Origin: Streptomyces cirratus | Lineage (GTDB): Bacteria > Actinomycetota > Actinomycetes > Streptomycetales > Streptomycetaceae | Direction: 5' to 3' | DNA length: 64,000 nt | Assembly (NCBI RefSeq): GCF_014650775.1 | Contig: NZ_BMVP01000016.1 | Coordinates: 62,001 to 126,000, forward strand | Part shown: piece after piece, positions 50,367 to 58,008 of the stretch | Layout: every line of letters starts with the position of its first letter | How positions within the stretch are numbered: the stretch's first letter is position 1 | The notes under the pieces: generated by a model | Seen by the model: the letters and a program-made list of their open reading frames with translations, nothing else | The model's database searches: none | What the model was told of the DNA's origin: nothing | Position numbers and translations under genes: made by a program

Positions 50367-52004
50367 TCAGATCTGGATGTCCACGAGGTACGGGCCGGGG
50401 TGGGCCAGCATCCGGCCCACGGCCGCGACCGCCTCGTCCGGCTTCTCCACCCGCGTCCCGTCCGCGCCGAGGGCCCGTGCCAGCCCGGCGAAGTCGATCT
50501 CGGGGTGGGAGAGGTCGAAGGAGCCCGGGAAGTCGTGTTCGGCGATGTCCCGTTCCCGCCAGTACTGGGCGATGTTGTCGTCGAGCAGCCGGTACTTGCG
50601 GTTGTTGCAGACCACGAACTTGGCGTTGATCCCGTGCCGGACCGCGGTCCACAGCGCCTGGTAGGTGTACATCGACCCGCCGTCGCCCGCGAAGCCGACG
50701 ACGAGGCGGTCCGGGCGGGCCAGCTTGGCTCCGACCGCCCCCGGGAAGCCCACCCCGAGCGAGCCGCCCCGGGTGAGGTGGTAGTCGCCGGGCCGCTCCG
50801 CCGGGAGGTACTTGGTGACCAGGGGCGAGGTGGTCAGCGCCTCGTCGAAGACGATGAGGTCGCCGCCCGTCCGCTCGGCCAGGGTCCGCAGGAAGGCCGC
50901 CATCGGCGTTCCGTCGGTGTCCGGCGCGTCCGCCTGCGAGGCCCGCTCCCGGGAGCGGGCGTCGAGCCGGGCGGCCGCCGCGGCTCGCCGGGCGGTGGTC
51001 AGCCGGTGCTCCAGTACGCCCGCCAGCGCGCGCAGCGCCTGCTTGGGATCGGCGGCCAGGCCCAGGTCCACGGGGTGGTTCTTGGCGATCTCGTAGGCGT
51101 TGAGGTCGATGTGCACGACCTTCGCGCCGGCCCGGAAGGGGCTCTCCAGTTCGGGGAACACCTCGGGGAAGACGTACGTGCCGACGATCAGCACCCCGTC
51201 CGCGTCCTCGATCAGCTGCTTGCTGTGCGGGCCGAACATGTGGCCCGTCTGGCCGCGCCGCAGCGGGTGCGACGCCGCGATGTTCACCTCGGAGGAGTCG
51301 ACCTCGTACACGTCGGCGCCCAGCAGCTCGGCGACGGCGACGAGTTCGGCCTGGGCTCCGGAGAGCGCCACCCCGTCGCCGACCAGCACGACCGGGCGTT
51401 CGGCGGCCGCCAGCAGCTCGGCCGCCCGGCCCACCGAGGCGGGTGAGGGCGAGACGTCCGTGAGCGGCACGGTGGCGGGCAGTACGGGCTCGGAGTTCAG
51501 CTCGTCCAGCACGTCCATCGGCAGCGCCACGAACACCGGTCCGCGCGGCGGGGTCAGGGCGATCTTGACGGCCCGCCGGACGGTGCGCAGTACGGAGCGC
51601 TGGTCGGTGACCCGGGTCGCGTACTTCGTCACCGGCTTGGCCATCGCCACCAGGTCGGACGCCATCTGCGCGTCCATGGCGTCGTAGCGGACCCCGGCGT
51701 CGCCGGCGACCACGACGAGCGGGGTGTGGCCGCGCAGCGACTGGTAGAGCATGCCGATGCCGTTGCCCAGCCCCACCCCCGAGTGCAGCTGGAGCAGGGC
51801 CGCGCCGCCGGTGGCCCGGGCGTAGCCGTCGGCGATGCCGGCGGCCACGGTCTCCTGGAGGGCGAGGACGTACCGGAAGTCCGCTGCCGCGTCGACCGCG
51901 TCGAGGAATCCCTGTTCGACCGTCCCCGGATTTCCGAACATCACATTCAGGCCGTCGGCCTTGAACTGCTCGATCAGCCTTTCCCGTCCGGGAGTGGCTT
52001 CCAT
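50367..52004 (-). CDS. Thiamine-diphosphate-dependent enzyme (benzoylformate decarboxylase/acetolactate synthase fold)
   Basis: A 545-residue three-domain ThDP enzyme. The cofactor-activating Glu is E51 in LALQET, and the diphosphate motif runs from GDG (440-442) to NN (467-468). The MFGNPGT start and FVVCNNRKYRLL end resemble benzoylformate decarboxylase more than acetohydroxyacid synthase, and no regulatory subunit is nearby. It probably decarboxylates a 2-oxo acid to an aldehyde, which the downstream aldehyde dehydrogenase could take. Second gene of the directon. Confidence 0.9.
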   Translation of the reverse strand: MEATPGRERLIEQFKADGLNVMFGNPGTVEQGFLDAVDAAADFRYVLALQETVAAGIADGYARATGGAALLQLHSGVGLGNGIGMLYQSLRGHTPLVVVAGDAGVRYDAMDAQMASDLVAMAKPVTKYATRVTDQRSVLRTVRRAVKIALTPPRGPVFVALPMDVLDELNSEPVLPATVPLTDVSPSPASVGRAAELLAAAERPVVLVGDGVALSGAQAELVAVAELLGADVYEVDSSEVNIAASHPLRRGQTGHMFGPHSKQLIEDADGVLIVGTYVFPEVFPELESPFRAGAKVVHIDLNAYEIAKNHPVDLGLAADPKQALRALAGVLEHRLTTARRAAAAARLDARSRERASQADAPDTDGTPMAAFLRTLAERTGGDLIVFDEALTTSPLVTKYLPAERPGDYHLTRGGSLGVGFPGAVGAKLARPDRLVVGFAGDGGSMYTYQALWTAVRHGINAKFVVCNNRKYRLLDDNIAQYWRERDIAEHDFPGSFDLSHPEIDFAGLARALGADGTRVEKPDEAVAAVGRMLAHPGPYLVDIQI

Positions 52005-52035
52005 GAATTCCCCCTCTTTCCCAGGAGTTACCGGA

Positions 52036-52860
52036 CTACCATCCGTACCGGGTGAGCCCGTTCTCCAGGACTTCCACGATCTTTTGCCCCGTCAGATAGG
52101 AATCGGGGGTCGAACGTCCGGTCACGAAGGGGAAGTCGACGATCACCGACAGGGGGTGGCCGAAATTCCCGTGGTACGCGCCGCGCGGGCCGGTGGCATC
52201 GCGCAGGATGTACTCCAGCGGGTACGGCGGCGGCCCCATGTTGAAGTCGGTACCGAGGAATCCGGTTCCGTCCTTGTAGTCGTATTCCTTGCAGTGGCCG
52301 GTGACGTGCTTGCCCCAGATGATGCTCTTGCGGTCGCCCCAGTCGCGGGCGAAGGCCAGGCAGGCCACCCCGTAGCACTCGGCCGCCACGACCTTGCCGG
52401 CGTTCTTGAAGGCCAGGATGAGGGCGTGGACCCGCTCGTTGTTGGCGAGGTCGACGATGGGGCCGCTGCCGCCGACGATGAGGACCGCGTCGAAGGACGC
52501 GATGTCCTCCTGCAGCTTGTCCAGATCGCGGTGGTACTGCTCCAGCTTGGGCAGGTAGTCCTTGTCGCTCGTGTACGGGCGCTCGGGCGCCCACGCCTCG
52601 ATGTCGAGCGGTGAGTCGAGCCGGCTCGACTGCTCGAACTCGCGGCCCAGCCGGGCGTTCTCCTCGGTGGTCACCGAACGGCCCAGCGGCGGGTCGATGT
52701 AGTCGGCGTCGAGGCTCGGCGGAAGTGCGTGGGCGCGCTTCCCGGTCGGCGTGGCGAATACGACTTCATAGCCCCGCTCGTCGAACTGCGATACCGGTCC
52801 GATCAGTTCTTCGGCCCAGTAACCGTGTTCGGAGACAATGACCAGAATCTTTCTGCTCAC
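52036..52860 (-). CDS. DJ-1/PfpI-superfamily protein, copy C (first gene of the directon)
   Basis: A 274-residue protein: EHGYWAEELIGP with E17/E18, and a nucleophile elbow AAECYGVAC with C162. Here the residue after Cys is Tyr rather than His, so the Cys-His dyad of copies A and B is not present in the usual place, and the role may differ. The GTG start follows GGAGGAAT. A TTGACG/CAGGGT promoter candidate lies 40-68 bases upstream. Confidence 0.82.
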   Translation of the reverse strand: MSRKILVIVSEHGYWAEELIGPVSQFDERGYEVVFATPTGKRAHALPPSLDADYIDPPLGRSVTTEENARLGREFEQSSRLDSPLDIEAWAPERPYTSDKDYLPKLEQYHRDLDKLQEDIASFDAVLIVGGSGPIVDLANNERVHALILAFKNAGKVVAAECYGVACLAFARDWGDRKSIIWGKHVTGHCKEYDYKDGTGFLGTDFNMGPPPYPLEYILRDATGPRGAYHGNFGHPLSVIVDFPFVTGRSTPDSYLTGQKIVEVLENGLTRYGW

Positions 52861-52899
52861 AGATTCCTCCAGGCGCCGCCTGTTGTGTTGGCGTCCCCC

Positions 52900-52928
52900 A
52901 CCCTGCTTCTGTGCGGGGCCTGCGTCAA
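52900..52928 (-). promoter_or_regulatory. Candidate promoter of the 24-gene directon
   Basis: On the minus strand TTGACG (52928-52923), 17 bases, CAGGGT (52905-52900) fits a vegetative-type promoter except for the first base of the -10. The predicted leader is about 33 bases with a good ribosome site. Found by eye; no other strong candidate was seen in the 277-base divergent gap. Confidence 0.5.
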
Positions 52929-52998
52929 AGCGCCCGTATGCGACTTCGTGAGGTAGGAGGGCATGCCGTCCCCACACCTCAGGTAGTCGCCCCGGGAG

Positions 52999-53027
52999 GT
53001 CATGAAGTAGGTCCGGTACTCCATGAC
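52999..53027. promoter_or_regulatory. Inverted repeat in the divergent control region, possible operator
   Basis: GTCATGAAGT (52999-53008) and ACTCCATGAC (53018-53027) form a 10-9-10 inverted repeat with one mismatch. It lies between the directon and the zinc-finger gene, upstream of both. A weak DasR-like TGGTCTGGAC occurs at 53068 but is too far from consensus to count. Confidence 0.45.
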
Positions 53028-53137
53028 TTCGGCCGAATCGATGAACCTTTCCGGGACTGCCGTCTTATGGTCTGGACGCGCCCGTGATTAACCGGCGTGA
53101 CGAGCGGTACGAGTGCGCGAGGAGAGGGACGGGGACG

Positions 53138-53410
53138 ATGACGATGGACCTGTTGTGCACACACGTCGACCAGATACGTCCGGTGAAGCCCGGGACCGAC
53201 GGCTGTGAGGAGTGCCTGGCGACGGGAGACGGCTGGGTGCACCTGCGGATGTGCCTGAGCTGCGGACACGTCGGCTGCTGCGACTCCTCGAAGAACCGTC
53301 ACGCCACCCGGCACTACCGCACCGTCGGGCACCCCATCGCGGCTTCGCACGAGCCCGGCGAGGACTGGGCCTGGTGCTACGCCGACAAGCTGATGCTGGA
53401 CCCCGCGTGA
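53138..53410 (+). CDS. UBP-type zinc-finger protein
   Basis: A 90-residue protein made of a single ZnF-UBP domain. Zinc ligands are visible as CTHVDQI, DGCEECLATG, CLSCGHVGCCD and the histidines of HATRHYRTVGHPI. In eukaryotes this finger binds the C-terminus of ubiquitin; in bacteria the partner is unknown. Its stop overlaps the start of the receiver-reductase fusion (GTGA), so the two are translated together and probably interact. The ATG at 53138 or the one at 53144 may be used. Confidence 0.9.
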   Translation: MTMDLLCTHVDQIRPVKPGTDGCEECLATGDGWVHLRMCLSCGHVGCCDSSKNRHATRHYRTVGHPIAASHEPGEDWAWCYADKLMLDPA

Positions 53411-55209
53411 GCGCGCGCCGGGAACACGCCGCCGCCCCCTCCCCCGCGGGCCGCTCCGCCGCCCCCTCCTCCGCCGTCGACCGGACCGGGTCCACCGCGC
53501 CCGCGGCCGCGGCAGGGCAGGCGCCGGCCACCGCCGAGCGGTCCGAGAACCGCAAGCCCGTCATCCTCGCCGTGGACGACGACCCCCAGGTGCTGCGGGC
53601 CGTCCGGCGCGACCTGCGCAGCGCGTACGGGGACCGCTACCGGGTGCTCGGCGCCTCCTCGGCCGCCGACGCCTTCAAGATCCTGGACTCCCTGGACGAA
53701 CGCGGCCACGACCCGGCGCTGTTCCTGGTGGACCAGCGGATGCCGGACGTCACCGGAGTGGAGTTCCTCCTGGAGGCCGTCAGCCGCTTCCCCGACGCCC
53801 GCCGGGTCCTGCTGACCGCGTACGCGGAGACCGACGCGGCGATCACCGCCATCAACCGGGTCCGCCTGGACTACTACCTGCTCAAGCCCTGGGACCCGCC
53901 GCACGAGCGGCTGTTCCCGGTCCTGGACGACCTGCTCTCGGACTGGCTCGCCACCTACCGCCCCGCCTACGACGGGATCATCGTCGCGGGCCACCTGGTG
54001 TCGCCCGGCACCCACGCCGTGCGGGACTTCTTCACCCGCAACGGGCAGCCGTTCCGCTTCCTCAACGTCGAGCGCGACCCCGAGGCGCTGACGGTACTCG
54101 CCGCCGCCGAGCCCGACGCGGCGCTGCCGCTGGTCCGCTTCCCGGACGGGGCGGTGCTCTCCGCGCCGACCGACACCCAGCTCGCCCAGCGCCTGGGCCT
54201 GGCCACCACCGCCTCCCGCCCGCACTACGAGTGCGTCATCGTCGGCGCCGGTCCGGCGGGACTGGCGGCCGGGGTGTACTCGGCGTCCGAGGGCCTGTCC
54301 ACCCTCATGCTGGACTCCCGCGCCCCGGGCGGCCAGGCCGGCACCTCCAGCCTGATCGAGAACTACCTCGGGTTCCCGTCGGGCCTCTCGGGCGGCGACC
54401 TGACCCGCCGGGCCACCATCCAGGCCTCCCGCTTCGGCGCCGAGATCCTGCACCCGGTGGAGGTGGTCTCGCTGACCCGCGACGACCCGGCGAAGATCCT
54501 CACCCTGGCGGACGGTACGGAGATCAGCGCGGAGACGGTCCTCCTCGCCACCGGGGTCTCCTACAACCGCCTGGAGGCGCCGGGAGCGGACCGCTTCGAG
54601 GGCGCCGGGCTCTACTACGGCGCGGCCACCACCGAGAGCTCGGCCTGCATCTCGCAGCACGTGTTCATCGTCGGCGGCGCCAACTCGGCCGGCCAGGCGG
54701 CGGTGCACTTCGCCAAGTACGCGGCCCGCGTCACCATCCTCGTCCGTGCGGCGTCCCTGGACGCCAGCATGTCCCGCTACCTGATCGACGAGATCGCCCG
54801 CACCCCCAACATCGAGGTCAGGGTGCGCACCACCGTCGTCGCGCTGGACGGTGACGAGCACCTGGAGCGGCTGACCCTCCACGACGCCGACACCGGCGAG
54901 GACGCCGAGGTCCCGGCGCGCTTCATGTTCACGTTCATCGGCGCCCGCCCCCACACCGACTGGCTGGCCGGGGTCGTGGAACGCGACGAGTACGGCTTCG
55001 TCCTCACCGGCTCCGACCTGATCTCCAACGGGGGCGAGCTCCCGGCGGAGTGGAGCCTGGAGCGCGCCCCGTACCCGCTGGAGACCAGCGTCCCGGGCGT
55101 CTTCGCGGCGGGCGACGTGCGCGCCCACTCCGTCAAGCGGGTCGCCTCGGGCGTGGGCGAGGGGGCGATGGCCGTCTCCTTGATCCACCGCTACCGATCG
55201 ATGGGTTGA
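53407..55209 (+). CDS. Response-regulator receiver fused to a thioredoxin-reductase-like flavoprotein
   Basis: A 600-residue fusion. After an Ala/Pro-rich leader (1-45), a receiver domain (about 50-170) has D57-D58-D59 and phospho-acceptor D109 in LFLVDQRMPD, and a YLLKPW Lys motif. A thioredoxin-fold middle (about 190-265) lacks a CxxC. The C-terminal part (about 275-600) is a TrxB-like FAD/NAD(P)H protein with VGAGPAGLAAGVY, IVGGANSAGQAAVHFA and AAGDVRAHSVKRVASGVGEG. Where thioredoxin reductase has CxxC, this reads TTESSACIS, so it cannot be a normal disulphide reductase. Phosphorylation may gate a flavin reaction. Confidence 0.9.
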   Translation: MSARREHAAAPSPAGRSAAPSSAVDRTGSTAPAAAAGQAPATAERSENRKPVILAVDDDPQVLRAVRRDLRSAYGDRYRVLGASSAADAFKILDSLDERGHDPALFLVDQRMPDVTGVEFLLEAVSRFPDARRVLLTAYAETDAAITAINRVRLDYYLLKPWDPPHERLFPVLDDLLSDWLATYRPAYDGIIVAGHLVSPGTHAVRDFFTRNGQPFRFLNVERDPEALTVLAAAEPDAALPLVRFPDGAVLSAPTDTQLAQRLGLATTASRPHYECVIVGAGPAGLAAGVYSASEGLSTLMLDSRAPGGQAGTSSLIENYLGFPSGLSGGDLTRRATIQASRFGAEILHPVEVVSLTRDDPAKILTLADGTEISAETVLLATGVSYNRLEAPGADRFEGAGLYYGAATTESSACISQHVFIVGGANSAGQAAVHFAKYAARVTILVRAASLDASMSRYLIDEIARTPNIEVRVRTTVVALDGDEHLERLTLHDADTGEDAEVPARFMFTFIGARPHTDWLAGVVERDEYGFVLTGSDLISNGGELPAEWSLERAPYPLETSVPGVFAAGDVRAHSVKRVASGVGEGAMAVSLIHRYRSMG

Positions 55210-55295
55210 ACCCCGCGGGGGACCAGCTGAGAGCGAACGGCCGATTCCCGGCGATTCCTTGCGATCAAGAGGGCAGCGGATGCAACGTTGATTAC

Positions 55296-55799
55296 ATGAT
55301 TACACCCGAGCAGCAGACACAGCTCCGTACCTGGTTCGCGGACCGCCTGCCGGTGGACGTCTACGAGTCCCTGGTCTCCGTCACCGCCGACCGCGAGGAG
55401 ATCACGGTCATCGGCACCCTCCCGGCGAACGAGTCGGTCAAGGACTTCCGCGAACGCACCCGGGAGCAGCGCATCGAGGTCGCCCGCGAGGCGGAAGAGC
55501 TCTACCGCCGCAAGGTGTCCTGGGGCGTGCGCTCCGGCGACGAGACGACCCTGTTCACCCACCTCGCGGTCCCGGTGATGACGCGGCTGCGCCAGTCCGA
55601 GCGCCAGGTGCTGGACACCCTGGTGTCGGGCGGCGTGGCCCGCAGCCGCGCCGACGCGCTGGCGTGGTGCGTGCGCCTCGTCAGCCGCAACACCGACGCC
55701 TGGCTCACCGAGCTGCGCGAGTCCCTCGACACGGTCCAGCGGGTCCGCTCGCAGGGCCCCGACGTCAAGGCGGACATCAAGAAGTCCGACTCCGAATAG
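55296..55799 (+). CDS. Unrecognised 167-residue protein
   Basis: A highly charged, mostly helical protein. The N-terminal half has VTADREEITVIGTLP, like a small beta hairpin; the middle (RERTREQRIEVAREAEELYRR, shown in part) is probably a long helix; the C-terminal half (SGGVARSRADALAWCVRLVSRN) looks like a ribbon-helix-helix or similar DNA-binding element. The frame extends upstream into the previous gene, but the ATG at 55296 in the AT-richer GATTACATGATTAC is the natural start. No function assigned. Confidence 0.75.
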   Translation: MITPEQQTQLRTWFADRLPVDVYESLVSVTADREEITVIGTLPANESVKDFRERTREQRIEVAREAEELYRRKVSWGVRSGDETTLFTHLAVPVMTRLRQSERQVLDTLVSGGVARSRADALAWCVRLVSRNTDAWLTELRESLDTVQRVRSQGPDVKADIKKSDSE

Positions 55800-55879
55800 C
55801 CGAATACCTCGCCGGGCGCGCAAGATCCCGGAAAGGTAGCCGGGACGGGACAATCGACCGCAGGGAGAGGCCCCACACG

Positions 55880-56209
55880 ATGACCACCACCGTCGAATAC
55901 ATCCGCTACCGCATCGCGGCGGACGACCAGCCGGCGTTCGAGGAAGCCTACGCGCGAGCGGCCGAGTCCCTGGCCGCATCGCCCGAGTGCATCGACTACG
56001 AACTGGCCCACAGCGAGGAGGAGGCCGAGCGCTACATCCTGCGGATCCGCTGGACGTCGGTCGAGGACCACCTCCAGGGCTTCCGCAAGGGCGAGCAGTT
56101 CCCGGCGTTCTTCGCCGCGATCCGCCCGTACCTGAACAACATCGAGGAAATGAAGCACTACCGGGTCACCGACGTCTTCGGCACGGGAAAGGCCGCCTCC
56201 CAGTCATGA
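55880..56209 (+). CDS. Antibiotic biosynthesis monooxygenase (ABM) domain protein
   Basis: A 109-residue dimeric alpha/beta-barrel type protein (VEYIRYRIAADDQPAFEEAY, CIDYELAHSEEEAERYILRI, WTSVEDHLQGFRKGEQF). ABM proteins oxidise aromatic or phenolic substrates without metal or flavin, or degrade haem. It overlaps the truncated haemoglobin gene by four bases (ATGA). From memory, a single-chain fusion of these two domains has been described in Streptomyces avermitilis; here they are separate but coupled genes. Confidence 0.88.
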   Translation: MTTTVEYIRYRIAADDQPAFEEAYARAAESLAASPECIDYELAHSEEEAERYILRIRWTSVEDHLQGFRKGEQFPAFFAAIRPYLNNIEEMKHYRVTDVFGTGKAASQS

Positions 56210-56685
56210 GCACCACGCCCGACACGACGCCCACCATCTACGAGTGGATGGGCGGGGCCGAGGCGTTGAAGCGCCTCACCGACGTCTTCTACGCACACGC
56301 CCTACAGGACGAGATCCTGGCCCCGGTCTTCGCCGGCATGGACTCGAACCACCCGCAGCACGTCGCCGTCTGGCTGTCGGAGGTCTTCGGCGGCCCCGCC
56401 GACTACTCGGCCCACCACGGCGGCCACCAGCACATGGCCACCAAGCACCTGGGCCGCGGCATCACCGAGGAGCAGCGCCGCCGGTGGGTGGACCTGCTGA
56501 TGGACACGGCGGACGAAGTCGCTCTGCCGACGGACCCGGAGTTCCGGGCGGTGTTCGCCTACTACATCGAGTGGGGCACCCGGATGGCCCTGATCTACTC
56601 GGGTCCCAACCCGCCGCCGGTCGACGCGGCGAAGATCCCCGTCTGGTCCTGGGGGCAGACCCCGCCCTGGATCCCGAAGTCCTGA
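56206..56685 (+). CDS. Group II truncated haemoglobin
   Basis: A 159-residue 2-on-2 globin of the TrHbO type. An early IYEWMGGAEALKRLTDVFY gives the B-helix FY pair, and HHGGHQHMATKHLGRGI contains the proximal His, followed by RRRWVDLLM with the group-typical G8 Trp. Such globins bind oxygen tightly or handle NO and peroxide. Being coupled to an ABM monooxygenase suggests it supplies oxygen or removes reactive species for that reaction. Confidence 0.93.
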   Translation: MSTTPDTTPTIYEWMGGAEALKRLTDVFYAHALQDEILAPVFAGMDSNHPQHVAVWLSEVFGGPADYSAHHGGHQHMATKHLGRGITEEQRRRWVDLLMDTADEVALPTDPEFRAVFAYYIEWGTRMALIYSGPNPPPVDAAKIPVWSWGQTPPWIPKS

Positions 56686-56692
56686 CCCGGCC

Positions 56693-56726
56693 GGGGCGCC
56701 GCCGAGGCCCTGCCCGACGGCGCCCC
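56693..56726. terminator. Hairpin terminator between converging genes
   Basis: GGGGCGCCG (56693-56701) pairs perfectly with CGGCGCCCC (56718-56726), with a 16-base loop, between the globin and barstar genes. Confidence 0.6.
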
Positions 56727-56757
56727 GTCGCGGCGTCCCGGCCCCGTCGCGGCGATC

Positions 56758-57153
56758 TCAGCCGCGTCGGCTGCCCTCGGGGCCCGGCGGGTCGGCGAGA
56801 ACCACCCGCAACGGGGGCGCGCCCCCGCCCTGGCTCCGCCAGAAGTCGACGGCCTGTTCCAGGATCTCGCGCAAGGTCGCCCACTCCCCGGGCCGGGCCT
56901 GCGCGTAGTCGTGCCAGGAGGTGACCGCCAGGAGTCGCCCGGGCCCGTCCGGCAGCCACGACAGGTCGGTCAGCACGTCCGCCAGCGCGTCCCAGTTCCC
57001 CCCGAACCACTGCGGCACGCGCAGCGCTTCCCCGCACCGCCGCAGCAGCTCCGCCTTGCCGCGGACGCCGTCCAGGTCCAGCCGCAGCGTCGTCCAGCCG
57101 GCCTCGTCGGCGGCGGCCAGCGCCGGGCCCAGCGGCCCCGCTCCGAGGGTCAT
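56758..57153 (-). CDS. Barstar-family ribonuclease inhibitor
   Basis: A 131-residue protein matching barstar: LRLDLDGVRGKAELLRRCGEAL, then FGGNWDALADVLTDLSWLP, with the acidic residues of the inhibitory helix that plug the RNase active site. It overlaps the upstream secreted RNase gene (ATGA) and so is made with it, protecting the cytosol before export. Confidence 0.93.
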   Translation of the reverse strand: MTLGAGPLGPALAAADEAGWTTLRLDLDGVRGKAELLRRCGEALRVPQWFGGNWDALADVLTDLSWLPDGPGRLLAVTSWHDYAQARPGEWATLREILEQAVDFWRSQGGGAPPLRVVLADPPGPEGSRRG

Positions 57154-57617
57154 CGCAGAACCGCCTTGAACGTGTCGTAGTGGTCGTCCGTGTAGAAGAA
57201 CTCCCCGCCCGAGCCGGTCACGATGCGCCGGGGCCCACGGTCGCGTTCCCCCGGTGTCCTCACGGTGAACTCGTGGTAGTAGCCGCGCTCGTGCCGGGGC
57301 AGGGCCTTCTCGAAGTTCCCGAAGACCGTGCCGTCCTGCCGGTAGGGGTACGGGCCGCCCTTGTCGATCAGCGCCAGCACCTCACGCGCCTGCTGCGGCA
57401 GCGCGTCGGCCCGTACGGTGGCCATCCCCCTGGCCCATCCGGGCACCACGGCGCGAGCCCCGTCGCTCGGACTCGCGGTGCCGGGGCTCGCGGGAGCGCC
57501 GGTCCGCGCCGCCCCGGGCGTCTTGCCGGCGCAGCCGACCGCGGTCACCAGCGCGGCGCACAGGAACAGGGCCCCCAGCGCGCGCAGCAGCGATCGGGGC
57601 ACGTTCCGAAGAATCAT
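57150..57617 (-). CDS. Secreted guanyl-specific ribonuclease (RNase Sa/barnase type)
   Basis: A 155-residue exported RNase. A hydrophobic signal ends in TAVGC (Cys 29, possible lipobox), and the catalytic domain (about 60-155) has the microbial RNase residues E116 in YHEFTVRTPG, R131 in RRIVTG and H146 in TDDHYDTF. The spacing, 15 and 15 residues, is like RNase Sa. If lipidated it would be anchored outside the cell rather than released. Its inhibitor is encoded directly after. Confidence 0.93.
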   Translation of the reverse strand: MILRNVPRSLLRALGALFLCAALVTAVGCAGKTPGAARTGAPASPGTASPSDGARAVVPGWARGMATVRADALPQQAREVLALIDKGGPYPYRQDGTVFGNFEKALPRHERGYYHEFTVRTPGERDRGPRRIVTGSGGEFFYTDDHYDTFKAVLR

Positions 57618-57680
57618 GCGCCGATCGTGCCAAACATCCGATTCGTCCGCGAGTCGTGGGAAGCGGCGTGTGAAGGCGGC

Positions 57681-57902
57681 TTAGAGCGCGGCCATCTTGG
57701 TATAGGGGCTCAGGATGCGCTTTTGGACCGATCCGAAGTCGACGAGGACAGCGATCCCCTCCTCGATACCGACGACACGGCCGAGGCCGTGCTCGTCGTG
57801 AGTGACCCGGTCGCCGACGCTGAACTGCCGGAGCGGCGGTTCCACGGGGGCCTTGAACGGGCTTGACGGCAAATGGCGGCGAGGTACTGCTGACTTAGTC
57901 AT
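57681..57902 (-). CDS. Small CarD/KOW-like basic protein
   Basis: A 73-residue protein with a basic unfolded start (TKSAVPRRHLPSSPFKAPVE) and a small beta domain, FSVGDRVTHDEHGLGRVVGI, VLVDFGSVQKRIL. The GDxVxHxxxGxGxV pattern recalls the RNA-polymerase-interacting domain of CarD and the UvrD/Mfd tail, but it is far shorter than CarD. RNA-polymerase or nucleic-acid binding is likely; nothing more specific can be said. Monocistronic. Confidence 0.72.
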   Translation of the reverse strand: MTKSAVPRRHLPSSPFKAPVEPPLRQFSVGDRVTHDEHGLGRVVGIEEGIAVLVDFGSVQKRILSPYTKMAAL

Positions 57903-58008
57903 TGGGTCCAGTATGCGCCCAGCGGGCCGCCCCGCGGTCCGCCGTTCGGATCTCAATTGCGGCACCATCCGTACCGGGCGCCCGCGGAGGCGGTCTCCGC
58001 GGCCCCGG

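Noticed and set aside
50367..52004. Acetolactate synthase catalytic subunit
   Set aside because: No regulatory subunit or branched-chain genes nearby, and the N-terminal MFGNPGT region resembles benzoylformate decarboxylase-type enzymes.
29366..52860. Classical secondary-metabolite cluster
   Set aside because: No PKS, NRPS, terpene or RiPP core gene; the SnoaL-like proteins alone do not make a polyketide cluster.
53068..53077. DasR site in the directon control region (TGGTCTGGAC)
   Set aside because: Only 9 of 12 positions fit the repeat consensus and there is no second copy.
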